Assembly: GCF_003383095.1 (NCBI RefSeq)
Contig: NZ_PSYW01000002.1
Coordinates: 682,001 to 746,000 of the forward strand
Source of the DNA: Haloferax sp. Atlit-12N
GTDB lineage: Archaea > Halobacteriota > Halobacteria > Halobacteriales > Haloferacaceae
Direction: 5' to 3'
Length of the DNA stretch: 64,000 nt
Shown: positions 9,273 through 18,700 of the stretch, piece by piece
Layout: each line of letters opens with the position of its first letter
How positions within the stretch are numbered: position 1 is the first letter of the stretch
Notes under the pieces: generated by a model
What the model was told of the DNA's origin: nothing
Database searches by the model: none
What the model saw: the letters and a program-made list of their open reading frames with translations, nothing else
Translations under genes and position numbers: made by a program

Positions 9273-9346
9273 GCGGTCTCGGTGCCCCGGCGAGCGAACG
9301 GGCCGAACGAGCGGGTCGACAGAGCCGGACGCCCGCAGCGACAGAA

Positions 9347-10252
9347 CTACGAGAGCCGGCCGCGGCGGGCGACGAGCGCGACTGCGCCGACGACGACCCC
9401 GCCGAACAGGAGTTGGAGTCCGCCGGAGCCCCGGAGCGCCCGGAGCGCGACTTGAAGCGGCGGGCGCTCCTCGGCGTGCGAGAAGTCCAACACGACGGTC
9501 GTCCGGTCGGCGACGAGCGCCTCGGCGAACGCCCGGTTGTCCGGCCGTTCGAGCATCGCGTTGATGAACACGCTCGGGTCGCTCACGACGACCACGTCGC
9601 CCGCGCCGAGGCGCTCCGTGGTCGCGACCGGGTGCGATTGGAGCGTCTCGCTCTCGTCGAGTTCGCCGTCGTCGTCGCGGTCGAGATACGAGAAGTTCGA
9701 CGAGCGGACGAGAACGGTGCTTTCGTTTTCGGTCACCGTCGCCGGGTGGTTCAGCGTGAGTTGCGACACGTCGCGGGTCAGCGGGTCCGCGGCGACGCGC
9801 GTCGCCACCGGGAGCGCGCCGGATTTGTACTGGTGGCGGTCGTCGCGGAGCGGCGTCTGGTTGATGCGCGCCGACGCGCCCAATCGGGCGAGCAAGTCGT
9901 TGGCGTGCGGCCTGAAGTCGTCGGCGACGACGACGGTGCCGCCGGCCCGAACGAACGCTTCGATGCGGTCGGCCTCGGCGTCGGTGTAACCCCGCTCCGG
10001 CGAGATGACGAACGCGACGGTGCCCGCCGGGTCGACCTCGCTGTACTCGGTGGTGTTGTAGACGACCTCGGTCTCGGTACCCGCGTCGGACGCGACCCCG
10101 CGGATTCCGGAGCCGCCGTCCCACGCGGCGTTGAACGCGCCGTAGGTGGACGACGAAGTGCCCGCGCCGACGCCGACGCCGAGGAGCATCGTGACGAGGA
10201 GCGCCGCGGCCAAGAGGTGCGGGTAGCCGACCTCGCGCGAGCCGACGCGCAC
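9347..10252 (-). CDS. DUF4350 domain protein
   Basis: 301 residues with one N-terminal membrane segment (about 12-30), a central alpha/beta domain and a C-terminal membrane helix before an Arg-rich end. The central domain includes EAFVRAGGTVVVADDF and GAGDVVVVSDPSVFINAML. The DUF4350 domain (a glutamine-amidotransferase-like fold without the catalytic cysteine) is usual in MoxR/DUF58 clusters. Start codon GTG at 10252 follows the upstream gene's TGA without a gap, so the two are translationally coupled. Confidence 0.87.
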   Translation of the reverse strand: MRVGSREVGYPHLLAAALLVTMLLGVGVGAGTSSSTYGAFNAAWDGGSGIRGVASDAGTETEVVYNTTEYSEVDPAGTVAFVISPERGYTDAEADRIEAFVRAGGTVVVADDFRPHANDLLARLGASARINQTPLRDDRHQYKSGALPVATRVAADPLTRDVSQLTLNHPATVTENESTVLVRSSNFSYLDRDDDGELDESETLQSHPVATTERLGAGDVVVVSDPSVFINAMLERPDNRAFAEALVADRTTVVLDFSHAEERPPLQVALRALRGSGGLQLLFGGVVVGAVALVARRGRLS

Positions 10253-10528
10253 TCAGAACACCCCCGGCGGGAGGATGTCGAGAATGCGTCTGACCACGAT
10301 GTAGCCGAAGGCGACGAGGCCGCCGCCGATGAGCCATAGGAGCCGTCGCCGCCACGCGGGCGTCACCGCGACCGGCGCGGTGAGTTCGACGACGACGAGG
10401 AAACCGATGAGGGACACGACGAAGACCAACTCGTACGAAAGCGAGTCGAGGAGGACCAAGACGAGCGTCGCGCCGAGCATCCAAGCGAGCTGGGCGCGGA
10501 TGAATCGCTCGCGTCGTGCCGTTGCCAT
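10253..10528 (-). CDS. Small membrane protein upstream of DUF4350
   Basis: 91 residues from the ATG at 10528 (MATARRERF): an arginine-rich start and then two or three hydrophobic segments. No family motif was recognised. The frame extends to 10645 but that extra part is polar and unlike a coding start. It directly abuts the DUF4350 gene, so it belongs to the MoxR locus. Confidence 0.72.
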   Translation of the reverse strand: MATARRERFIRAQLAWMLGATLVLVLLDSLSYELVFVVSLIGFLVVVELTAPVAVTPAWRRRLLWLIGGGLVAFGYIVVRRILDILPPGVF

Positions 10529-10648
10529 GTACGGTCGTGGACGGTGCGGGATAACTAAACTATCGCTTGCGGGGACCGACCCGGCACGGTCGGTGGGGGA
10601 GTCGGTGCGGCCGGTGACGAGAGACGGGAACGACTCCGCGCTCACCCT

Positions 10649-11494
10649 TCAATCGGAGCGGTTTCGCACCGAGAAGTACAGCCCGGCGACGAGGAGAGAG
10701 CACACGGTGAGAAGTATCGACGGGCCGGGAGCGGCCGTCTCCGTCGGTGGCGCGGCGGGTTCGGTGGTGGACGCTGCGGTTTCGTTCCGTCCATCCGTCG
10801 TAGCGCTCGCCGTCGGTGACGACGACGCGACGGGCGAACTCGTGTCGTTCGCGTCCGCATCAGCGCCGCCCATCGCCGAGACCGTCAATTCGCCGGCGGT
10901 CGATTCGGGGTCGGAATCGGCTCCGTCGCCGCCGTCCTGTGACGACGAACCCTCACTAGTCGTGCGTTCTGCCGCAGTCGTCGTGTTCGAACTCCCCGCA
11001 CCAACGACGAGACTCCCGTTCTCGACGGCGGTGATTCGATAGCTGACACCGGCTTCGCTCCCGACGTCAGTCACGTCCACCCCAATTGGGGTCGTCCCGT
11101 TCGCGCTGCTCTCGACCGTGACGGTCGCGATAGTGATAGGCCCCGACTGCGACGTGTCGATGAGTGCCCCGTAGAGGCGAACTTGCGACCGCCTGTCGTC
11201 GTACGTGACCTCGTTCAGTCCGGGGTCGGGAACGAACGACGCGTTAGAGACGGTGGCGACCGACTCGTCGACTCGGACCGTCACGTCGACCGCGCCGACG
11301 CCGCCACCGTCGAGGTCGCGGACGACGAGGTCGTAGGTCGTCGTCGACCCGACTGCCGCGTCTTGGGACGCCGGTGTCACGGCGACCGACACGTCGTTCT
11401 GTGCTGTCACTCCTCCGACAGGGGCGGCGGCGAGGCCGAAGCTGACGAGCACGAGGAGTCCGAGCGGGACGACGAGCGCCTGTCTGGTAGACAT
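10649..11494 (-). CDS. Cohesin-like surface protein with C-terminal membrane anchor
   Basis: 281 residues from the ATG at 11494. Signal peptide about 1-32. A cohesin-like beta-sandwich follows at about 33-165 (TTYDLVVRDLDGGGVGAVDV, then ITIATVTVESS and GSEAGVSYRI). After it comes a long Ser/Thr/Glu/Pro linker suited to O-glycosylation and one C-terminal hydrophobic helix with a basic end. The tripartite tail resembles PGF-CTERM, but the motif reads APGPS (Pro-Gly-Pro) instead of Pro-Gly-Phe, so processing by archaeosortase A is doubtful. It is transcribed divergently from the dockerin-bearing protease 243 bases away, which suggests a matching cohesin-dockerin pair. TATA-like TCTTAACA lies about 25 bases upstream of the ATG. 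Confidence 0.8.
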   Translation of the reverse strand: MSTRQALVVPLGLLVLVSFGLAAAPVGGVTAQNDVSVAVTPASQDAAVGSTTTYDLVVRDLDGGGVGAVDVTVRVDESVATVSNASFVPDPGLNEVTYDDRRSQVRLYGALIDTSQSGPITIATVTVESSANGTTPIGVDVTDVGSEAGVSYRITAVENGSLVVGAGSSNTTTAAERTTSEGSSSQDGGDGADSDPESTAGELTVSAMGGADADANDTSSPVASSSPTASATTDGRNETAASTTEPAAPPTETAAPGPSILLTVCSLLVAGLYFSVRNRSD

Positions 11495-11736
11495 TCGGGG
11501 TTCGGTATCCGACCTGTTAAGAGTCGGACTACTTTTTTGTTCCGGGACCTGCGGACGCCGGACCACAGACCGTACCTCCCGACCCAAGGTATAACGTGAA
11601 TATGTGTGTTTTACCAGTTCGTCTGCCGTCGGCGCGACCGGTGGATGTTTTAGGTCTGTAGTTGCGATGGCCACTACCCCTCGAGTAAGATGCTCGCCGT
11701 CACAGCCGCGCGCTTGCGAAGACGCCTCCCGAAGAG

Positions 11737-13971
11737 ATGATTCGAACGCAACGAGGGACGCGGGTCGCCGTCGTCGGCATCGTGTTCTGTCTGCTCCTGA
11801 GCGCGACGCTCGCACCGGTCTCCGAAGCGACGCGCCCGCCCGATGTCGAGTTGGGAGGGTCCGAGCGGGGCGCACCCACAGCGACCGTCGCCGACCTCGC
11901 GACGACCAACAACACGACTGCACCAGACGACGAGACGACTAACAACACGACTGCGCCCGACGACGAGACGACCGAGGACGGCGTTCTCTCGGGCGCGGCG
12001 GCGTATCAACTGTCGCGCGCGGCGTCGGACGAACTGGTCCCGGTCATCCTCGTCTTCGACGACCCCTCGCGCGAGTCGGCCGACGCGCCCGACGAGTCTG
12101 AGACGACGCGCGCCCGACTCAGAGCGACGACCAACCGAACGCAGTCCGACGTGCGCGAGTTCCTCGAAGCGCGGCGGGAAAGCGGCAACGTCACAGACGT
12201 GACGCCGTTCTGGACGCGGAACGCGCTCGCTGTCGAGGCGACGTCCGGGGTCGTGCGAACGCTCGGCGGGATGCCGAACGTCTCCGCGATTCACTACGAC
12301 CGGCCGATTTACGCGACGGGGTCGGTGTCGCCGAGCGTCTCCGCGTATCTGGACTCGCTGTCCGCGTACGGCGAGACGGTCCGACCGGACAGCGCGCGGG
12401 TCGCGGCGAGCGGAACGGAATCGTGGAACCTCGAATCGATTGGTGCCGACCACGTACGGAACCGTGGAATCTCCGGCGCGGGCGTGAACGTCAGCGTCAT
12501 CGACAGCGGTATCGACGACAGCCACCCGGCGCTCCGCGGGCAGGTCGTCCGGTGGACGGACTTCGTGGGCGACACCTCCCAGCCGTTCGACCCGTGGGGC
12601 CACGGCACGCACGTCGCGGGGACGGTCGCCGGGCGGGCAGACGCGAACAAATCGGTCGGTGTCGCACCCGAAGCACGGCTGTTCGGCGCGCGCGCCCTCG
12701 ACGAGGACGGACAGGGCAGTATGTCAGACGTGATGGCGGCGATGGAGTGGAGCGCCGAGAACCGCGCGGACGTGGTCTCCGCGAGCCTCGGTGCCAGTCC
12801 GTTCCCGCTCGAATACCGCGGTGAGCGGGCGGTCCGGCCGAACGGGACTGAAGCGAGCGACATCGAACTCTACGCGAACGGCTCCGGCGTGTACCAAGCC
12901 AGCGCGCGGTACGACGGGTTCAAACCGGCGTACGTCTACGTACTCGTCGAACCGACGCAGGTCGGCGGCGAGCGGATTCAAAGCGACGAGCGACGGGCCG
13001 AAGTCATGCGGAACCTCTCGGTGACGCTTCGAGACCCCGCGGGCGAAACCCCGCTCAGGGGCGTCGACGCGGGCTGGTGGTTCGAGGACGGCCGCGTACC
13101 GGAAGCAATCGCGTACCAGCGGTTCAGCCCTCGGAACGAGACGGCAATCGAAACCCCCGGGAACTGGTCGCTCGCCGTCGAGAGCGACCACCCCGAGTCG
13201 GTGTCGTATCGGTACCGGGCGACGGCGTACTACCCGTCGAACGGGAGCGACCAGTTCTCCCGGTACGTCGACTCGCTCGTGACGACGACGGACACGGTCG
13301 CGGTCATCTCGGCCGGCAACGCCGGGTTGCTCGGGAACCGCTCGGTGGCGAGTCCCGGCGCGTCGGAGGGCGCGATTACGGTCGGTGCGGCGCGGCAGAC
13401 GACGTCCGGCGTGACCTCGTTTTCGAGTCGCGGCCCGGTCGGGTTTGGAGACGACCGGCGGCCCGGCATCGCCCTCATCGCTCCGGGAGAAAACGTCACG
13501 TCGGCGTACTCGACGTCACAGCGCGACGAGGCCGAACCGTACGTCACGCTCGACGGGACGTCGATGGCCGCCCCGCACGTGAGCGGCACGGTCGCGCTCC
13601 TCCTCGACGCGAACCCGAACGCGACCCGCGCCGACGTGACGCGAGTCCTCCGGTCGACGGCGCAACCGCTCCCACAGACGGAACCAGCCGTCGGCGCGGG
13701 GATGCTCGACACGTGGAGCGCGGTCAACGAGACGGCCGAACTGCCGCGCGCCGTGACGACCGACGCAGCACCGCCGAGTGACCCCGACGGTGACGGCCGC
13801 TACGAGGACGTCAACGGAGACGGAAACGTGACGCTCGCGGACGCGCAGGCGCTGTTCGCCAACCGCAACGCCGAGACGGTCGAAGGCACTCCGGAGGCGT
13901 TCGACTTCTCCGGAAACGGCCGCGTCAACGTCGTGGACGTGCAGGCGCTGTTCGCGGAAATCCGGGCGTAA
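11737..13971 (+). CDS. Secreted subtilisin-family (S8) protease with C-terminal dockerin
   Basis: 744 residues: signal peptide about 1-32, an acidic Thr/Asn linker with a duplicated NNTTAPDDE unit, a propeptide-like domain (about 85-215), and the S8 domain. The catalytic triad is Asp256 (VSVIDSGIDD), His289 (GHGTHVAGT) and Ser609 (GTSMAAPHV); the oxyanion Asn is in ISAGNAG. The His-Ser distance is 320 residues against about 157 in subtilisin, because about 160 residues of beta-rich sequence are inserted (about 350-512), probably a jelly-roll module. Residues 682-744 form a type I dockerin with two calcium-loop repeats, DVNGDGNVTLAD and DFSGNGRVNVVD. The protease is therefore expected to be active outside the cell and to dock onto a cohesin, the divergent neighbour at 10649-11494 being the obvious candidate. 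Confidence 0.92.
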   Translation: MIRTQRGTRVAVVGIVFCLLLSATLAPVSEATRPPDVELGGSERGAPTATVADLATTNNTTAPDDETTNNTTAPDDETTEDGVLSGAAAYQLSRAASDELVPVILVFDDPSRESADAPDESETTRARLRATTNRTQSDVREFLEARRESGNVTDVTPFWTRNALAVEATSGVVRTLGGMPNVSAIHYDRPIYATGSVSPSVSAYLDSLSAYGETVRPDSARVAASGTESWNLESIGADHVRNRGISGAGVNVSVIDSGIDDSHPALRGQVVRWTDFVGDTSQPFDPWGHGTHVAGTVAGRADANKSVGVAPEARLFGARALDEDGQGSMSDVMAAMEWSAENRADVVSASLGASPFPLEYRGERAVRPNGTEASDIELYANGSGVYQASARYDGFKPAYVYVLVEPTQVGGERIQSDERRAEVMRNLSVTLRDPAGETPLRGVDAGWWFEDGRVPEAIAYQRFSPRNETAIETPGNWSLAVESDHPESVSYRYRATAYYPSNGSDQFSRYVDSLVTTTDTVAVISAGNAGLLGNRSVASPGASEGAITVGAARQTTSGVTSFSSRGPVGFGDDRRPGIALIAPGENVTSAYSTSQRDEAEPYVTLDGTSMAAPHVSGTVALLLDANPNATRADVTRVLRSTAQPLPQTEPAVGAGMLDTWSAVNETAELPRAVTTDAAPPSDPDGDGRYEDVNGDGNVTLADAQALFANRNAETVEGTPEAFDFSGNGRVNVVDVQALFAEIRA
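11902..11967 (+). repeat. 33-bp tandem duplication in the protease linker
   Basis: Two adjacent near-identical 33-base units (11902-11934 and 11935-11967, differing at a few third positions) encode the repeated acidic/Thr-Asn linker. Unit number could vary between strains. Confidence 0.8.
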
Positions 13972-13983
13972 TAGCGGCGTCGG

Positions 13984-15009
13984 TCAGGAGGAGGCGGAGT
14001 CCGGAGCCGTCACGTTCACCCAGAGGTGGACCGACTGATAGGCGTTTGCAGCCGTCGGCTCCGCGGGTGCCGACCCCTCGTACAGGAGGTAGGTGAGTCG
14101 GAGTCGGTCGCCGGTCATCGTCGGCGTGACCGCGTGTTCGGTCCGCCACGTCGCGTTGGCCTCGACCGACGGTCGGTACCGGGTGAGCGCCTCGCGTTCG
14201 AGGACCGTCGTCGTGTTATTGGCGACCCGGACGCGCTGGAGTTGCGAGACGACGACGTAGTCGGTGGCCGTCCCCTCGTGGTTGCCGACGGCGACGGTGA
14301 GCGACGTGGGCTCCCCCGCAGTGAGTTCCGTCGGATAGTCTTCCGCGGCGAGGTCCCCGGACTGGTTCCCCGTCAGCACGTATATCTCGGAGAAGGACTC
14401 CCCGGACCCAGGAGCGGCGACCATGTATCCGCCCACCCCGACGGCGAGCGCGAGGCAGAGCACCAACACGACGGCGAACGCCGCGTCGGTCCGCGACCCG
14501 GACGAGAAGGGGTTCGGGTCATTTGGGAGACTGGACCGGACCGGGACGCCGAAACGTTCGCCCTCGGGGAGGGCGGCCCGCCGACGCGACCCGACGACCG
14601 CGGCCGCGACCGTGAGTAGCCCGATGGCGACGACGATCGGAACGAGTCGAAGCCCCCACGGCGTGAAGTTGAGGAGCAGTCCGAGCGCCGAGACGAGGGC
14701 GACGCTCGTCCCGAACGAGAGCGCGACCCGTTCGAGGCCGTCGATTCCCGTCCGGCCGGCCGCGTCGGCGTCTCCGCTCGCGGCGACCGCCGGCCCCGAC
14801 TCCGGGAACAGCGCGGCGATAACTGCGTAGCCGGGGACGAAAAGCACGAACGGGAGGCCAAGTACGACCCGAAGCGGGGTGTCGCGGACGCCGGGAAGGG
14901 TGACTGCACCGCAAGTGAGGACGGCCACCACCACGACCGCGAGCAGGTCCGCAGGGGCGGTGCGAACCGAGCGCGGGACGAGCGACAGCCAGTCCGTGTC
15001 GGAGGTCAT
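13984..15009 (-). CDS. DUF1616 family membrane protein (second copy)
   Basis: 341 residues with the same layout as the protein at 1766-2773: membrane segments including GLPFVLFVPGYAVIAALFP, an LLNFTPWGLRLVPIVVAIG segment, then a secreted beta-sandwich ending VHLWVNVT. The ATG at 15009 has a TATA-like CTTTTAGTG about 30 bases upstream. It is convergent with the protease gene (12 bases apart). The two DUF1616 copies appear to be an old duplication within one locus. Function unknown; the extracytoplasmic Ig-like half suggests a surface structural or adhesion role. Confidence 0.85.
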   Translation of the reverse strand: MTSDTDWLSLVPRSVRTAPADLLAVVVVAVLTCGAVTLPGVRDTPLRVVLGLPFVLFVPGYAVIAALFPESGPAVAASGDADAAGRTGIDGLERVALSFGTSVALVSALGLLLNFTPWGLRLVPIVVAIGLLTVAAAVVGSRRRAALPEGERFGVPVRSSLPNDPNPFSSGSRTDAAFAVVLVLCLALAVGVGGYMVAAPGSGESFSEIYVLTGNQSGDLAAEDYPTELTAGEPTSLTVAVGNHEGTATDYVVVSQLQRVRVANNTTTVLEREALTRYRPSVEANATWRTEHAVTPTMTGDRLRLTYLLYEGSAPAEPTAANAYQSVHLWVNVTAPDSASS

Positions 15010-15050
15010 CGGCTATGGGTGCGACAAGGATTCACTAAAAGCGGTCGGTC

Positions 15051-15536
15051 TCACGCGTCTTCCGCGCGCGAGAGCGTGTTCAACACTTTGAGCGAGAGTT
15101 CGTTCGAAGAGATCTCTCCGTCTCGGTACTCGGCGAACCACGACGACTTCGCGTACCACGTCCCGAAGCGGGACTCGGGGCTGTCCATGACCACCGCGTT
15201 CAGGCGCTCGGCCTCCCAGCCGCTTGCGACCCGATTGAAGAAGCCGCCGGCAATCGTGCCGATTTCCCCGCCGACCTCCTCGTACTGGTCTTCGTTCGAG
15301 ACGTACGTGAGTTCCACCGCGTTCACCGGCGGTTGCGGGAGGAGTTCGACGATGGAAATCTCCTCTTGTTGGAGGAACGACCGAAACTCGTCCGCCTGCT
15401 CGACGTACGGGGAGGGCGTTCTCGTCGGGAGTGTCGTTTGTGTTTGGGTCGACGTCTCTGTCTCGGACTCCTGTGCACAGCCGGCAGTTCCGACGACCAC
15501 CGCAGAGAGCGCAGTAAGGAACCGGCGTCTTCGCAT
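15051..15536 (-). CDS. Tat-type lipoprotein, unknown function
   Basis: 161 residues. It starts MRRRRFLTALSAVVVG followed by the lipobox TAGC, so Cys20 is the likely lipid-anchored residue. A Thr/Ser/Gln linker follows, then a small alpha/beta domain (about 45-155) with no catalytic motif I recognise. A TATA-like box (minus strand CATTAAAGAA, 15561-15570) sits 30 bases above the ATG. Transcribed away from the thioester-protein operon, with a shared 177-base divergent intergenic region, so it may be co-regulated with it. Confidence 0.8.
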   Translation of the reverse strand: MRRRRFLTALSAVVVGTAGCAQESETETSTQTQTTLPTRTPSPYVEQADEFRSFLQQEEISIVELLPQPPVNAVELTYVSNEDQYEEVGGEIGTIAGGFFNRVASGWEAERLNAVVMDSPESRFGTWYAKSSWFAEYRDGEISSNELSLKVLNTLSRAEDA

Positions 15537-15560
15537 ATGCTACTCACATGACTACCCGCC

Positions 15561-15570
15561 TTCTTTAATG
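15561..15570 (-). promoter_or_regulatory. TATA-like box for the lipoprotein gene
   Basis: Minus-strand CATTAAAGAA, centred 30 bases from the ATG at 15536. Confidence 0.45.
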
Positions 15571-15682
15571 TGACCACGGCTGCGAAACGGCCGAAGTGTT
15601 GTCGGTTTGAATGAGTATCAATACAGCTGGACAGTATTATTCAAGCATACAACTCTGAATAAATCCATGGGTGATACAGAAG

Positions 15683-15690
15683 TATTTTAT
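15683..15690 (+). promoter_or_regulatory. TATA-like box of the thioester/dockerin/cohesin operon
   Basis: TATTTTAT is centred about 27 bases upstream of the ATG at 15714, in unusually A+T-rich DNA (about 15600-15700). This suggests a strong leaderless promoter. Confidence 0.6.
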
Positions 15691-15713
15691 CGCTCGTATC
15701 AGATGAACATACC

Positions 15714-18700
15714 ATGAGGCCTACGACCAGCAACAGGACTAAACTCTTGAGTTTAGTTCTGACGGGGGTTGTGGTTCTATCGATGGTGGTAGGGCCCGTT
15801 AGCGCGAGCACCCTCGCCTCAGCAGACGCATCGGCCTCACTCAGCGGAGGGGGTTCCGCTCCGATAGACGGAGCGACAACACCCGCGGTGAGTGACGAAT
15901 TGAAAATAGACGCCGGAGAGAACGTCTCCGTGTGGCAGTATTCACTACTGACACTCCGGCCGAATAACCCGGCGGCATCGAGCGAGTTTGTCACACTCGA
16001 CGACGTTCCGTACATCAGCCACGAGATGCGGAACACGAACATTTTCGTCGGGACGAGTGACCTGGAGACCAGCTTGGACAAAAACCGAATCTACGTCTTC
16101 AACAAGACGGAGATTACCGCGACCTTCAATCCGGGCAAAGCCGGAAAGAGTAGCGTGGTCGACGGGGAGAAAGTCCAACTGGTCGCTGTCCACCTGAAGG
16201 AGGGCGCAAAGCAACCAGGTGGTATCAGTGACATCGGCAAACTGCTCACGACGAGTGAAGACACGAACGCCGAGATCGTTCGCGAGTTCACGGGGGAGAG
16301 CGGAGAGCAGAACTTCAAATTCACCCCCGACAAGTCCGGGCAGTACATCTTCGCGACGGTCCTCGTCGACAACAGCACCGACCCGGGACTGGTGCAGGGC
16401 TCGTCGCCCGGTAACCTCACCGCCGAAGGGAACGTGACGGTCGTCGGCTTCGACCACTTCCTCGTGCAGGACGGTCGGTCGACCGTGACGCCGCCGGAAG
16501 TCGCCGCAGTCGGCAACGACGTGGAGGTCGACGTGGACGCGTCGAACCTGGGAACGAACGACGTTTCGCACACGACGATTCTCCTGAACGAGTCCGTCCT
16601 CGGCGACCAGCAACAGACGATTCAGCTCAACGGGAGCGAAGTCGAGGAGATTCAGTCGTCCATCGACCGAATCGAAGGGGCGACCGACGTGAAGCCCGGA
16701 ACGAACTTCGCCGGGAGCACGCTTCCCGCGAGTCGCTACAACGGGAACACGAACATCGTCTCGCTGCTCTCGCGGCTCGCCGGTGAAGACAGTGTGACGC
16801 AGACCGACGACACGGTCATCTACACGAGTATCAACGGAACCGTCGGCGGACCGAAGGAAACGGTCACGCTTCGCACGACGGAGAACTTCACCCCGGGTAA
16901 CTACTCGGTGGTTCACTTCGCGACCGCACAGAACGGGACGGCCACGCTGAGCAACAAGGCGAGCGTCGAACTCGTCGACGGCGTCCAGCTCAACATCGAG
17001 CCGAGCGCGGTCGAAATCCAGCAGGGCGACAGCGTCACGCTCAACGTCACCCGGGCAGACACCGGCGACCGCGTCGCTGGTGCGAACGTGACCTACAACG
17101 GCAAGACGTTCACGACCGATTCGAACGGTCAGGTGACGTTCACGCCCGTCGAGTCCGGAACCGCGACGGCCACGAAAGACCCGTCCGACGGAACCGCGTA
17201 CATCTCGTCGAGCGTCGACCTGTACGTCATCACGCCGGAAATCGTACTCACCGACTACAACGTCTCGTCTACCTCGGTGACGACGGACGAGACGGTAACG
17301 GTCAACGCGACCGTCGAGAACAACGACTACTTCGGTGGGAACTTCACGCTCGACCTCAAGCGTGACGGCCAGACCGTCGAGTCGAAGACGGTGTTCGTCG
17401 GCGAAGGCGAGACTGTTGTCGAGCAGTTCGAACTGAGCTTCGACACGCCGGGCACGTACGATGTCACGGTCAACGACGCGACGCCGACGGCCATCGAGGT
17501 CAGCGGCGTCCCGGACATCGTCTACTCGAACCTCACGGTTCCGAGCCAGGTCTCGCCCGGTGACACGACCGTCGTCAGCGCCGATGTCAGCAACAACGGA
17601 ACCGGTGCTGGCGAGTACAACGCGTCGCTCGTCATCGACGGCCAGACCGTCGACTGGATGAACGGGACACTCGCGCCCGACGCGTCCACGACGGTCACCT
17701 TCGAGAAAGACCTCGGCCCCGGCACGTACCAGATCGCGATCGACGGGCTTCCCGCCCAGACCGTGACTGTCGACACGCCGGCGAACCTCGAGTACTCGAA
17801 CCTGCAGGTCAACGCGACCGAAATCGGACTCGAAGACGATGTCAACGCGAGCGCGACGGTCACGAACACCGGCGACGTGTCGGACACGTTCACCGCGACG
17901 CTCTCGGTCGACGACGAAATCACCCAGACGAAGGCTGTGACGCTCGACGGGGGCGAATCGAAGACGGTCTCCTTTACCGTCACCGACCTTGCTCTCGGTG
18001 AGCACACGGTCCGTATCGGTGACCTCTCGCCAGAGACGGTGACCGTGAAGGCACCGGACATCACGCCGACGCTTTCGGTCGAGACGAACGTCACGAAAGG
18101 CGTCGTGCCGGTCAACGCGACGGTGAAGAACCGTGGTAACGTCGAGGCGACGGGCGTCGACGCCATCGTCGAGGCGAAAGCCGACGGCGGTGGGTCCTGG
18201 GAAGAACTCGCCAGTCGGACGGTCGACCTCAACGCCGGCGAGTCGGTCGCTATCAACACCACGCTCGCACGCGTGGACGCGCGGAACTACTCCGTTCGCG
18301 TCGTCGCGGACCCGGATGACGAAATCGCCGAGGCGAGCGAGACGAACAACGAGGTCGACGCGCGCGTCACCGGCGGCCCGCTCGCGAAGGGCTACGTCAA
18401 GCTGCCCAACGGGAGCGCCGCCGTGGACGACCTCGTCTACACGAGCCGCACGAACCCCGGCGACGAGCCGTGGTTCGTCGGCCAGACGTTCACCGACGAG
18501 AACGGTCGGTTCCTCGTGCCGGTCGTCAACGGAACCGCGCAGACGATTGCGTACGCGCAGGACGGAGCGAGCGGCTGGAGCGGTGACCACCCGCGCGACG
18601 GGTCACCGGACATCTACTCGCTCTACACGACGAAGGGAACCGAGCGGGTCCTGAACGTCGGAAACACGACGCTCCCCGACGCGGGGCTGCTGAACGTCAC

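Noticed and set aside
15945-18590. 881-codon open frame on the minus strand opposite the thioester gene
   Set aside because: Arg/Val/Asp-dominated translation of the antisense of a G+C-rich gene; no signal, motif or start context. The plus-strand gene is supported by domains and codon pattern.
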